A stretch of 37,538 nucleotides of DNA. Source: Bacteroidota bacterium (lineage in GTDB: Bacteria; Bacteroidota; Bacteroidia; Bacteroidales; P3). Of the stretch, positions 18,830-29,119 are shown one piece after another. The stretch's first letter is position 1. Each line of letters opens with the position of its first letter. The stretch covers positions 1 through 37,538 of the forward strand of contig JAFNAR010000025.1 in NCBI GenBank assembly GCA_017860255.1. The letters run 5' to 3'. A program made the position numbers and the translations under genes. Under the pieces are notes generated by a model, which made no database searches, had not been told where the DNA came from, and saw only the letters and a list, made by a program, of their open reading frames with translations.

Positions 18830-18870
18830 AAAGACGTTGTTCAAGTTAATAGAGCAACGTCTTTTGTTAT
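18830..18870 (+). terminator. Intrinsic terminator of the ribosomal cluster
   Basis: A perfect 10-bp stem, AAAGACGTTG (18830-18839) with CAACGTCTTT (18855-18864), around a 15-nt loop, followed by a T-rich tail. It lies 27 nt after the rplQ stop. Confidence 0.85.
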
Positions 18871-19164
18871 TTATGATAGCTTAATTATACAATCTCTTAT
18901 TTAACTTTTTTATCTATTAAAGATTGAGGTAATATTTCTCACAAAGATTTCTTTGTAAAAATAGATAACATTGATAAATGAATTATTCACTAACTAAAAA
19001 ATTCATTAATCTAATTGAAAGTTTAAAGTATAAAATTACACAACAAAATAAAACCTTACTTCAGTAAAATAAAGTAAAGAAAGAAAAAATTAAAATAAAG
19101 AGTTAGTAAATTATTATAAAGAGATATTATTACACTCAATTCTAAAATAAAAAACATCAATCAT

Positions 19165-19232
19165 AAATAAAAATATATCAGTCAAATTTTTATTTTTGAC
19201 TGATATATTTTTATTTTTGACTGATATATTTT
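19165..19232. repeat. 22-bp AT-rich inverted repeat with a tandem third copy
   Basis: The left arm (19165-19186) and right arm (19195-19216) are perfect reverse complements around an 8-nt loop, with ATATATCAGTCAAA at the core. The right arm then recurs in direct orientation 21 nt later (TTTTTGACTGATATATTTT, ending near 19232). T-rich sequence flanks both sides, so it could end transcription from either direction. Confidence 0.75.
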
Positions 19233-19386
19233 AGAATAAACTATTGATAAATTCAGCTAAACTTGATCTTTTTTATTTTTCAATAATTGCTTTTTTATAT
19301 TGATTGTTTATGTAAGACAAACGAAATTGAAAAAACACATTTCATTTTTAAATAAAAGTTAAATGTAGAAATTTTTAATGCTAAAA

Positions 19387-19419
19387 TTTGGTATTAACTT
19401 TTTAATTCCTTTATCTTTG
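19387..19419 (+). promoter_or_regulatory. Promoter of the giant T9SS adhesin
   Basis: TTTG (19387-19390), a 21-nt spacer, then TATCTTTG (19412-19419), followed by a GC dinucleotide as usual for the phylum. The predicted leader is about 70 nt. Confidence 0.65.
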
Positions 19420-19434
19420 CAAGCTTTTTAAGTA

Positions 19435-19454
19435 AAATAATCGAAAGGTTATTT
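19435..19454 (+). promoter_or_regulatory. Leader hairpin with GAAA tetraloop
   Basis: AAATAATC (19435-19442) pairs with GGTTATTT (19447-19454), with one U-G wobble, closed by a C-G pair on a GAAA tetraloop. It would start about 10 nt into the predicted mRNA and might protect its 5' end. Confidence 0.35.
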
Positions 19455-19496
19455 GCCGATCATGATAGTTAACTAATTTATAAACACATATTTAAG

Positions 19497-22400
19497 ATGA
19501 AAAAATTATTTTTTTTCTTAATGGCAATTATTTTTGCCATTACAGGTAAAGCTCAAACTCCATTAAACGAAGGATTTGAAGCAACAACATTTCCCCCCGA
19601 GGATTGGACTGCAATTACAACTTCTGGAACGAACCAATGGTCCAGAAATACTTCTAGTCCAATAATTGGTACAGCAAGTGCTAAATGTGCATATCGTTCA
19701 GGTGGACATATTAGCTATCTAATAACTCCAAAATTGGTTGTATCGGCAAATGATACTTTGAAGTTTTTTGCCGCAAAAAGCTCTTCTGGTACAACAAATT
19801 TTAGAGTATGCGTTTCCACAACATATCAACAAGATGGATTATCCTCTTTTGATACTATTAATCCATTAATGCAAATGCTTGGTGACAATATGCCAACTAC
19901 TCTTACGCAATATAATGTTGACTTAAGTCAATTTGCTGGTCAAGAAGTATATATTGCATTCCAAATGACAGACTATTATGGATGCCATATCTTTTTGGAT
20001 AATGTTACTGGACCTAATTTATTTGTTCCAACATGTCCTAAACCGAGAACACTTATAACATCTAATCCTACAACTATAGGAGTTGATTTAGGATGGACTG
20101 ATCCAACTGGAACAATTTATAATATTCAATATATGTTGAATAGTGAGACAGATTGGGCTAATGCTACTACTATTTCAGGAGTAACAAATCCATATACCTT
20201 TAATACATTAACCCATTCTACTTATTATAAAGCAAGAGTACAAAGAGAATGTACGTCTGAACAAAGTGAGTGGTCAACTCCTATTACTTTCACTACAGCA
20301 TGTGATGTTATATCTGCTATTCCTTGGACTGAAGGGTTTGAAAATGGTTTGCAATCTGCAGCTCTAGCACCAGGCAATAAACCTTCACCATTATGTTGGT
20401 ATATTATTGATTCATTAAATGCTAGTTCATATTATTGGCAATCAAATTCAACTTCTCATAGTGGTAGTAAATCTATTTATATGTATGGTGCTTCTTATGC
20501 ATCTTCTAATACAACTTCTACATATAAAAATAATGAATGGTTAATATCTCCAGTCATCGCTTTAACAGGAAATGAAAGATTAAATTTTTGGTCTAAGAAA
20601 TCATCTTCTTCATATAATCCAGACTTGTTGATTTATGCTATGGATGTTTCTCAAGGAGATTTAGATAATACTGCATCAAATGCAAATTTTGTATATATTG
20701 GAGAAATAGATACAAATATACTATCTACTACTTATTCTGAATATGAATTTAATCTATCTTCATTAGTTGGGAATTATCGTTTGGCTTTTGTAAGAAAGAA
20801 AACTGCAAGTGGAAGTGTTTATCTTGACGATGTTAAAGTAAGTGCTATTCCAACATGTTTTCCTCCTACAGGAATAACAATGAGTAATATTACTTCAGAC
20901 CAAGCAGAATTAAACTTTACTCCTGCAGGTTCAGGAGATGCTTCTTGGCAGGTGATGTTAAAAAATATGACAACAAATGTTACTGAAACAGATCAAATAA
21001 ACTCTCTTCCTCACACTTTCTATAATCTAACACCAAATACAATTTATAATGTTACATTAATGACTGATTGTGGTGATGGAACTTTTTCAGATCCAACAAT
21101 TCCAGTTACATTTAGAACAAATTGTGTCCCAGCTACTGTACCTTATTTTGAGAACTTCTCAACTTCAGTTGTAGTAGAACCAACTTGTTGGACTAGAAAG
21201 GAAGGGCTATTGTCAGATAATTCAATACTTACTGCATCAACAAGTGGATGGTCTCATTCAAATACTATAGATACAGCAATGAGATATAATATTGATGCTG
21301 CAACAGATAAATATTGGTTGATTACTCCTTCTATTGACTTGGGAGATGGAAGTTTGCAATACCAAGTAGAATTTGATGTTGTATTAACAGCATTTACAGA
21401 TGCTCCAGCTAATCCACCAACTTATGATAGTGATGATAAATTTGCTGTTGTCGTGTCAACTGATAATGGAATAACATGGTTAAAAACAAATGCTACAATT
21501 TGGGCTGAAGGAGATGCTGATTCAATACGAAATTTCTCGAATTTTGGTTTATCTCCTACACATGTTGTTGTGAAATTAATAGATTCTTTACAAATACCTT
21601 ATTCAGGAATCATTAAAATAGGATTCTATGGAGAAAGCACAGTGTCTGTTTCAGATAATTATTTATATATTGATAATGTTGCAATAAATGAAATTCCAAA
21701 CTGCCCAGCTGTATTTAATACAACTGCTTCAGTAGATAATTTCTCTACAATTAGAGTTAATTTTGCAACTGATAATGCTGAATCTGGAACAGGTTGGGAT
21801 ATAGCTTATGCTGAAACAGATCCTACATCTTTTGATCCAACTACTGCAACTATTGTTTCAGTTAATGATGCTTCAGAATTACCTTATATTATTACTGGAT
21901 TAAATGCAGGTAGTACTTATAGCGTATCTGTTCGTCAAAACTGTGGAGGAGAATGGTCTCCAGCAGTTAGCTCAACAATCCCAAATATATCATCAGTAGT
22001 AAGTCTTCCTTATCTTCAAAATTTTGAAGATTTAAATAATATATCAGAATGGACACTATCTAATCCAGATACTAATAAATGGTATATATCAAATGCAGTT
22101 AGTTATCCTGAAAATACTGTAAACTCTTTATATATTAGTAATACTCTTGGATCTACAAATGATTATGCAAAAACTGTTATTTCTTACGCTTATGCTTCAA
22201 CAATAGTTGATTTTGGTTCAGGAGCTGCAGAATATAATCTATCCTTTGATTGGAGAGCAAGAGGAGAATCTTCTTCTTATGATTATATGAAGGTATTCTT
22301 ATTACCTATTGACCAAGCTATACCAACTACTGGATGGCCAGTTGGTCAATCAATTGGTGGAGTATTTAACCAGCAAAGTACTTGGCAACATGCTAATATT

Positions 22401-25400
22401 ATTCTTCCAGCAAGTGAGTATGAAAATACAGTTAAAAAATTAGTCTTCATTTGGTGGAATGATGGCAGTACTGGAACCGACCCTTCTGCAGCAGTTGATA
22501 ATATTCAAATTCTTCCAAAGACTTGTGCTACTCCTTCAAATCTTGTAGCATCAACAACAGACCAAACATCGGTAACATTATCTTGGACAGAAAACGGAAC
22601 ATCAACTTCATGGTTAGTTCAATATTCTATTAATGGAATTGATTGGATGTCTGAACTTGCTTCAACAAATGCCGATTTTGTTTTAAGTAATTTAAACCCT
22701 TCATCAACTTATCAGGTGAGAGTTTATTCTCTTTGTTCTTCAATAGATACAAGCTCTTTTGTTTCAAATGTTTTCCGTACAGAATGTGGAGTAATATCTC
22801 AATTCCCATGGGAGGAAGGATTTGAAAATACTTGGGTTGATGCAATTTCTCCAGGAAATAGAATTGCACCATATTGTTGGATAAATATTAATAAAGGAGC
22901 AGGTTCTACAAATTATTGGAGTCTTACTAATTCTTATTATCATACAGGTATAGGTTCTGCACAAATGTATACAGATAATTCAAACCAAAATAATGACTGG
23001 TTGATTACCCCACAAATGACATTAACAGGAAATGAAAGAGTAAACTTCTGGGCAATGAATTACTCTGCAATTTCAACTGAAGTTGACGAAATATCTGTTT
23101 GGATCTCAGACGCTAATCTTTCTATTGATACAACAAATATGGGAGCTCTAGGTATATTACCTGGCTTTACTCAAATATTTCAAACAGGAATTCCTGTAGG
23201 ACCATGGTTACAATACGAAGTAGATCTTAGCCAATATTCAGGTAATCGTTATATAGCATTTGTCAGAAGAAATACTCCAGATAATGGTTATTATCTTAGA
23301 TTAGATGATGTAAAGGTATCTGCATTACCAAATTGTAGAAGAGTAAGTAATGTTGCATTATCAAATGTTTCTCATGAAGAAGCTACTATTACTTGGACTC
23401 CTGGTCAAACAACAGATGCTTCATGGAATATCTACTTAACTTCAGGAGATACAACAATTACTATTCCTGCAACTCAAATTCCAACAACTATAACTAATTT
23501 ACTTCCTAATACAAATTATTCTGTAGTTATAAGAACTAATTGTGTAACAGAAGAGTCAGATCCAACAATCCCTATAACATTTAGAACATCATGTACTCCT
23601 ATCGCAGTTCCATTTTTAGAAGAATTTACTACATCTCCTTTAACAAACAATTGTTGGGAACAACATAATGGATTATTGACAGATACTGTAGTATTTACAA
23701 GTAATACATCTTCATGGGCATATAATACTACAAATCCAGAAGCTTCACCAATAACTTCAATGAGATTGAATATTTTTGGAACTTCAATGAAATCTTGGTT
23801 AATTACTCCAACAATTGATTTAGGAAATACTACTAATCTTTATCAATTAGAATTTGACGTTACAAATACTGATGATGTCCAAATGTTACTTCCAGGTGTT
23901 TTAACAGGAGTAGATGATAAATTTGCTGTTGTAATTTCTACTGACAATGGTTTAACTTGGACAACTGCAAATGCTCATATTTGGTCAAATGAAACAGGAG
24001 CAACAAGAGTATATAACGATTTGATGAGCACTACTCCAATACATATTATAATTCCACTACAAGACGAAAATCTAATTCCTTACCAAGGATTGATTAAAGT
24101 TGGATTCTATGGAGAAAGTACTGTAAATAATGCAGATAATTATTTGAATATTGATAATGTTGCAATTAATGAATGGGCAGACTGTCAAAGACCAACAGGT
24201 CTTGCAGTAAATGGCGTTACATATGATGAAGCAACAATAAGCTTTACAGAACAAGGAACTGCAACTTCTTGGGAATATTCTCTTGGTGAAGTTGTAGATG
24301 GTGTTGATAATGATCCTAATGCAGGAGCAATAACTTCTATATTTGATAATCCACACACAATTCAAGGACTTACACCAAGTACAGATTATTTTGTAGCTGT
24401 ACGTTCTGATTGTATGTCTCCATGGTCAGATATAGTTACATTTAGAACCTCTCCACTTAATGTGACTTCATTCCCTTATTTAGCAACATTTGATGAATCT
24501 GATCCTGAAAGCTCAAATTGGACATCACTTAGTAATTCACTTAATAAATGGGTTGTAGGAGATGCTACAAGTTCTTCTTTAGGAAGCAGTACAGATTTGA
24601 GTTCTGCATATATTTCATTTAATAATGGAGATAGCAATTCTGCAACAACAGCAACTACAAGAGCATATTTCTATCGTGATTTTGATTTTGGTTCTACACC
24701 TACAACTTATGATTTATCTTTTGATTGGAAGTGTTTAGGAACTTATAATTCTTCAACAAATACAGTTAATTCAGGAATAATGGTTATTCCATGCGAAATA
24801 ACAGATTCAATTAATTTAGGAGGACTTCCATTAAATCAAAATCAAAGAGTAATTATGGTTCATAGCCAAACAGATTGGCAAAATGCAACAACTCAACTTG
24901 ATAATATGTCTGGTGTTAAGCGTTTAATATTCTATACTTGGGGAGGTTATACTTCAACAAATCGTTACAATCCTGCTGCAATTGATAATATTAGCCTAAC
25001 TCAAGCAACTTGTGCTAGACCAACTGATGTTACAATTTCAGATATCAATCCAACTTCTGCATTGATTTCATGGAATGGATCAGCTAGTAACTATATTGTT
25101 ACATATAGATCTGCTGAAGATGCTACAGATACTTATGTAAATGTAACAGGTAATTCAACTACATTATCAAACCTTTCTTCAGGAACAAAATATTATGTTT
25201 GGGTTAAATCTGTTTGTGGTTCAGAAAATTCTATCAATTCACCATCACAAACATTTATGACTCCATGTGTTCCAATTACTGCACTTCCATGGACTAATGG
25301 CTTTGAAAGTATTTCTGCTGCAGGTGAATTTCCAAGTTGCTTTGCTACTCAAGGAGTATCAGGTAAATTGAGTTCTGCTATTTCAACACAAAGTTATAAC

Positions 25401-27146
25401 CGTTCTGCAAGAACTGATAGTAATTATGCTTATTTTGCATGGTCAGCTTGGAATAGATTATATACTCCTGAATTCGATTTGGTTGCTGGAGGAAATTACA
25501 CATTCTCATTCTGGTATAAAGCTGATGGAGATTCAGGTTGGGAAGAACTTTCTGCAGGATTATACTCAACACAAGGAGATACTACTTCATTTGTTTCAGC
25601 AATAGGAACACCAATAACTTCTGGAGTAACAAACACAGCTTATCAACAATATACAGGTACATTTACTGTATCCACATCTGGAATTTATTCAATAGGAATT
25701 TTTGTTAAAGCTAATAGCAATCCATGGTATCTATCAATTGATGACCTTTCATTAGAAAGTGATAACACTTGTACAGCTCCAACATCATTAGCATCAAATA
25801 ATGTTTCTCCAACTTCAGCTAATATAACATGGACTCCAACAGGCACTGAGACTGCTTGGCAAGTAAGAATTGGAGAAACTGCAACTCCTATCGATGTTAA
25901 TTCTGCTTCTTATGCAATGAATAACTTAACTGCAAATACAAGTTATACAGTATATGTTAGAGCAAATTGTGGAACTTCATACTCTAACTGGATTTCATAC
26001 ACATTCACAACTCTTGCAAATATTCCTACAACTGTAGTTACAAGTCCAGCTACATTAGTTGCTCAAACAACTGCAACTCTTAATGGAACAATAACTGCAG
26101 GAACTGAAGCAATAACTGCTCAAGGTTTTGAATGGAAAGAAGCAAGTGCAACAACTTGGAATACAGTTAATGCTTCTGGAACCACAATTTTATACAACCT
26201 AACTGGCTTAACTGCTGCTACTGCTTATGAATTTAAAGCATTTGCAACCATAGCTTCAGGACCTGTTTATGGAACAACTGAAACTTTCAATACCTTAGCT
26301 CAAGGAGTTACACCTCCAACAGTAGCTACAACTGCTGCTAATCAAATTGCTCAAACAACTGCAACTCTTAATGGAACAATAACTGCAGGAACTGAAGCAA
26401 TAACTGCTCAAGGTTTTGAATGGAAAGAAACAAGTGCAACAACTTGGAATACCGTTAATGCTGCTGGAACTACAATTTCATACAACTTAACTGGCTTAAC
26501 TGCAAGTACAGCTTATGAATTTAGAGCATTTGCAACCACAGCATCAGGACCTGCTTATGGAACAACTGAAAACTTTACAACTCTTGCAAATGTTGCTCCA
26601 GTTGTAACAACAGACTCTATTGCTAATTTAGAAGGAAGAACTGTTACATTATATGGTACAATCACATTAGGAAGTGAAACTTTAACTGCTCAAGGTTTTG
26701 AATGGAAAGCAACAAGTGAAGCTTCTTGGACAAATGTTAATGGAACATTAACTGGAGATGTACTTTCTTATGATCTTACAGAATTAACGCCTAACACTGC
26801 ATACGAATTTAGAGCATACGCAACAACTGCAAGCGGAACAATTAATGGAACAACTGTTAACTTTAGTACTTTAGGATTAAATGAAGTAAATGGAAATGAA
26901 ATGTCAATTATGATGTATCCTAACCCAACTTCTAACCAAGCTAATTTAATAGTAAATGGAGTTAATGGCGATGCAAAAATCATTGTAAGTGATATGCAAG
27001 GAAGAATTCTTAGCACAACAAATGTAAAATCATCAAATGGTGTTATTGAACATATAATTGATGTTAAAGATTTGGCAAAAGGTGTTTACTATGTTAGAAT
27101 TCAAAATAATCAACTAAGTAAAACTCAAAAGTTAATTGTAAAATAA
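19497..27146 (+). CDS. Giant secreted adhesin-like protein with T9SS type A sorting domain
   Basis: This is 2549 residues (roughly 270 kDa), with a Sec signal peptide at 1-19 (MKKLFFFLMAIIFAITGKA). Eight modules of the cleaved-adhesin/choice-of-anchor J type start near residues 24, 276, 548, 836, 1104, 1371, 1658 and 1931. Typical motifs in them are P[WY]..GFE, WLITP and [IL]DDV or IDNVAI. Each is followed by an Fn3-like module (L.W......Y.V, FRT.C). Three more Fn3-like repeats follow (about 2180-2465), then a TIGR04183-like C-terminal domain (about 2470-2549: MYPNPTSNQANL, GVYYVRI, QKLIVK). The likely route is Sec export, then T9SS across the outer membrane and surface attachment or release. 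No catalytic motif was seen, so adhesion or carbohydrate/protein binding is inferred only from the module types. It is monocistronic, with its own promoter and terminator. Confidence 0.9.
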   Translation: MKKLFFFLMAIIFAITGKAQTPLNEGFEATTFPPEDWTAITTSGTNQWSRNTSSPIIGTASAKCAYRSGGHISYLITPKLVVSANDTLKFFAAKSSSGTTNFRVCVSTTYQQDGLSSFDTINPLMQMLGDNMPTTLTQYNVDLSQFAGQEVYIAFQMTDYYGCHIFLDNVTGPNLFVPTCPKPRTLITSNPTTIGVDLGWTDPTGTIYNIQYMLNSETDWANATTISGVTNPYTFNTLTHSTYYKARVQRECTSEQSEWSTPITFTTACDVISAIPWTEGFENGLQSAALAPGNKPSPLCWYIIDSLNASSYYWQSNSTSHSGSKSIYMYGASYASSNTTSTYKNNEWLISPVIALTGNERLNFWSKKSSSSYNPDLLIYAMDVSQGDLDNTASNANFVYIGEIDTNILSTTYSEYEFNLSSLVGNYRLAFVRKKTASGSVYLDDVKVSAIPTCFPPTGITMSNITSDQAELNFTPAGSGDASWQVMLKNMTTNVTETDQINSLPHTFYNLTPNTIYNVTLMTDCGDGTFSDPTIPVTFRTNCVPATVPYFENFSTSVVVEPTCWTRKEGLLSDNSILTASTSGWSHSNTIDTAMRYNIDAATDKYWLITPSIDLGDGSLQYQVEFDVVLTAFTDAPANPPTYDSDDKFAVVVSTDNGITWLKTNATIWAEGDADSIRNFSNFGLSPTHVVVKLIDSLQIPYSGIIKIGFYGESTVSVSDNYLYIDNVAINEIPNCPAVFNTTASVDNFSTIRVNFATDNAESGTGWDIAYAETDPTSFDPTTATIVSVNDASELPYIITGLNAGSTYSVSVRQNCGGEWSPAVSSTIPNISSVVSLPYLQNFEDLNNISEWTLSNPDTNKWYISNAVSYPENTVNSLYISNTLGSTNDYAKTVISYAYASTIVDFGSGAAEYNLSFDWRARGESSSYDYMKVFLLPIDQAIPTTGWPVGQSIGGVFNQQSTWQHANIILPASEYENTVKKLVFIWWNDGSTGTDPSAAVDNIQILPKTCATPSNLVASTTDQTSVTLSWTENGTSTSWLVQYSINGIDWMSELASTNADFVLSNLNPSSTYQVRVYSLCSSIDTSSFVSNVFRTECGVISQFPWEEGFENTWVDAISPGNRIAPYCWININKGAGSTNYWSLTNSYYHTGIGSAQMYTDNSNQNNDWLITPQMTLTGNERVNFWAMNYSAISTEVDEISVWISDANLSIDTTNMGALGILPGFTQIFQTGIPVGPWLQYEVDLSQYSGNRYIAFVRRNTPDNGYYLRLDDVKVSALPNCRRVSNVALSNVSHEEATITWTPGQTTDASWNIYLTSGDTTITIPATQIPTTITNLLPNTNYSVVIRTNCVTEESDPTIPITFRTSCTPIAVPFLEEFTTSPLTNNCWEQHNGLLTDTVVFTSNTSSWAYNTTNPEASPITSMRLNIFGTSMKSWLITPTIDLGNTTNLYQLEFDVTNTDDVQMLLPGVLTGVDDKFAVVISTDNGLTWTTANAHIWSNETGATRVYNDLMSTTPIHIIIPLQDENLIPYQGLIKVGFYGESTVNNADNYLNIDNVAINEWADCQRPTGLAVNGVTYDEATISFTEQGTATSWEYSLGEVVDGVDNDPNAGAITSIFDNPHTIQGLTPSTDYFVAVRSDCMSPWSDIVTFRTSPLNVTSFPYLATFDESDPESSNWTSLSNSLNKWVVGDATSSSLGSSTDLSSAYISFNNGDSNSATTATTRAYFYRDFDFGSTPTTYDLSFDWKCLGTYNSSTNTVNSGIMVIPCEITDSINLGGLPLNQNQRVIMVHSQTDWQNATTQLDNMSGVKRLIFYTWGGYTSTNRYNPAAIDNISLTQATCARPTDVTISDINPTSALISWNGSASNYIVTYRSAEDATDTYVNVTGNSTTLSNLSSGTKYYVWVKSVCGSENSINSPSQTFMTPCVPITALPWTNGFESISAAGEFPSCFATQGVSGKLSSAISTQSYNRSARTDSNYAYFAWSAWNRLYTPEFDLVAGGNYTFSFWYKADGDSGWEELSAGLYSTQGDTTSFVSAIGTPITSGVTNTAYQQYTGTFTVSTSGIYSIGIFVKANSNPWYLSIDDLSLESDNTCTAPTSLASNNVSPTSANITWTPTGTETAWQVRIGETATPIDVNSASYAMNNLTANTSYTVYVRANCGTSYSNWISYTFTTLANIPTTVVTSPATLVAQTTATLNGTITAGTEAITAQGFEWKEASATTWNTVNASGTTILYNLTGLTAATAYEFKAFATIASGPVYGTTETFNTLAQGVTPPTVATTAANQIAQTTATLNGTITAGTEAITAQGFEWKETSATTWNTVNAAGTTISYNLTGLTASTAYEFRAFATTASGPAYGTTENFTTLANVAPVVTTDSIANLEGRTVTLYGTITLGSETLTAQGFEWKATSEASWTNVNGTLTGDVLSYDLTELTPNTAYEFRAYATTASGTINGTTVNFSTLGLNEVNGNEMSIMMYPNPTSNQANLIVNGVNGDAKIIVSDMQGRILSTTNVKSSNGVIEHIIDVKDLAKGVYYVRIQNNQLSKTQKLIVK
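20322..22805 (+). repeat. Superrepeat copy 1 (modules A-B-C) inside the giant gene
   Basis: A 2484-nt unit of three J-like modules (A at residue 276, B at 548, C at 836), each with its Fn3-like partner. It is paralogous, module by module, to 22806-25286. Shared landmarks are PW.EGFEN with PG[NK]..P.CW in A, GFYGESTV..DNYL.IDNVAINE in B and [SL]PYL..F......W in C. Confidence 0.8.
22806..25286 (+). repeat. Superrepeat copy 2 (modules A-B-C) inside the giant gene
   Basis: This 2481-nt unit has the same module order as copy 1 (A at residue 1104, B at 1371, C at 1658). A third, partial copy starts at 25287 with another A-type module (PWTNGFES, residue 1931). Similarity is high enough in module B to be seen at the DNA level (21621-21692 versus 24102-24173). 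Confidence 0.8.
26061..26463 (+). repeat. Near-identical tandem domain repeat (288-nt period)
   Basis: The sequence from 26061 to about 26175 recurs from 26349 to about 26463, with about 81 identical bases at the start and only isolated mismatches after. The encoded module begins QTTATLNGTITAGTEAIT. A third, more diverged copy begins near 26630. The period of 96 codons keeps the frame. Confidence 0.85.
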
Positions 27147-27190
27147 TTGCTTACGGTAATATTTAGTTTGAGACACAACTAATAATTGAT

Positions 27191-27225
27191 AAGTGGTTAC
27201 TTCGAAAGAGGTAACCACTTTTTTT
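27191..27225 (+). terminator. Strong intrinsic terminator of the giant gene
   Basis: AAGTGGTTAC (27191-27200) pairs perfectly with GTAACCACTT (27211-27220). TTC/GAG extends the stem to a GAAA tetraloop, and a T run follows. It lies 44 nt after the stop codon. Confidence 0.93.
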
Positions 27226-27307
27226 GCTCTGTGTTTTTGTATATATATCTTATTATTATCTCTTTATATGGGGTTTTAATCTTGCCAAAGCTTGTTTAAT
27301 TTTAGTA

Positions 27308-27362
27308 TAATGGCATTATATTATAAGTTTAATGGCATTATATGGAGTTTATAATGGCATTA
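27308..27362. repeat. Three TAATGGCATTA repeats at exact 22-nt spacing
   Basis: Copies lie at 27308-27318, 27330-27340 and 27352-27362. Each is a palindrome except for its centre base. The first extends to TATAATGGCATTATA. The fixed 22-nt period (about two helical turns) puts all copies on one face of the DNA, as in arrays of operators or iterons. It lies about 250 nt upstream of the eno promoter and downstream of a strong terminator. Confidence 0.8.
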
Positions 27363-27407
27363 AATGATATTTATTCTTTGATTAATTAGTTTTATTCATT
27401 GTTTCTC

Positions 27408-27430
27408 AACCTTTAAAAGAGGTTTTTATT
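27408..27430 (+). terminator. Weak terminator-like hairpin
   Basis: AACCTTT (27408-27414) pairs with AGAGGTT (27418-27424, one G-U) around AAA, followed by a T-rich stretch. It is weak, and no gene upstream needs it. Confidence 0.25.
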
Positions 27431-27613
27431 CTCTTTTTTATTACTAATTCAAATTTATGTTCAGTATTTTTATTTCTCAATCTTATTTGCTGATAAAGTT
27501 TCTATTTATATAACTCTTTTTCTAAGTTTTGCTGCCGATTTTTCTTATAAAGTTTTCTTTTATTAAATGGATTGATATAAAGAGGCTTTGTTAAAGTATA
27601 TTTTAATTATTTC

Positions 27614-27644
27614 TTGGTGAAATTGTACTTAATCCTTATATTTG
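27614..27644 (+). promoter_or_regulatory. Promoter of eno
   Basis: TTG (27614-27616), a 20-nt spacer, then TATATTTG (27637-27644) followed by CAAAC. The leader to the ATG is about 40 nt. Confidence 0.6.
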
Positions 27645-27678
27645 CAAACTGATTTAAAAGGTAAAAATAATTTAATAA

Positions 27679-28980
<1,302 letters not shown>

Positions 28981-29011
28981 ACTGAAGAAAGTTTTAAACC
29001 TTACAAAATCA

Positions 29012-29053
29012 AGAATCCTTATTTCACTTTATTGAAATAAGGATTCTCTTTTT
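29012..29053 (+). terminator. Intrinsic terminator of eno
   Basis: A perfect 15-bp stem, AGAATCCTTATTTCA (29012-29026) with TGAAATAAGGATTCT (29033-29047), a 6-nt loop and a following T run. Confidence 0.93.
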
Positions 29054-29080
29054 ATAAAACATTCATTTTCTTGTATTTTA

Positions 29081-29112
29081 TTTGTGCATATTAATAAATA
29101 ATTATACCTTTG
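29081..29112 (+). promoter_or_regulatory. Promoter of rpsA
   Basis: TTTG (29081-29084), a 20-nt spacer, then TACCTTTG (29105-29112), followed by CACCCAATTTT. The spacer length, the -7 element and the downstream bases match the rpsL promoter almost exactly. Confidence 0.72.
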
Positions 29113-29119
29113 CACCCAA

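Larger units (their letters stand above)
18804..19496. other. AT-rich spacer between the ribosomal cluster and the giant gene
   Basis: It holds the rplQ terminator (18830-18870), an inverted repeat with an extra tandem half (19165-19232), the promoter of the giant gene (19387-19419) and a small leader hairpin (19435-19454). The rest is A/T-rich with no convincing open frame on either strand and no tRNA. Confidence 0.7.

Noticed and set aside
22630..24365. Several 60-97-codon minus-strand frames inside the giant gene
   Set aside because: Antisense to a continuous repeat-bearing reading frame, with no recognisable domains or start signals.
19497..27146. Giant protein as a peptidase (gingipain-like)
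   Set aside because: The cleaved-adhesin-like modules occur in gingipains, but no caspase-like or other catalytic domain is visible in the 2549 residues.
27308..27362. CRISPR array
   Set aside because: Only three 11-nt repeats with 11-nt gaps. No cas genes, and both repeat and spacer are far too short.
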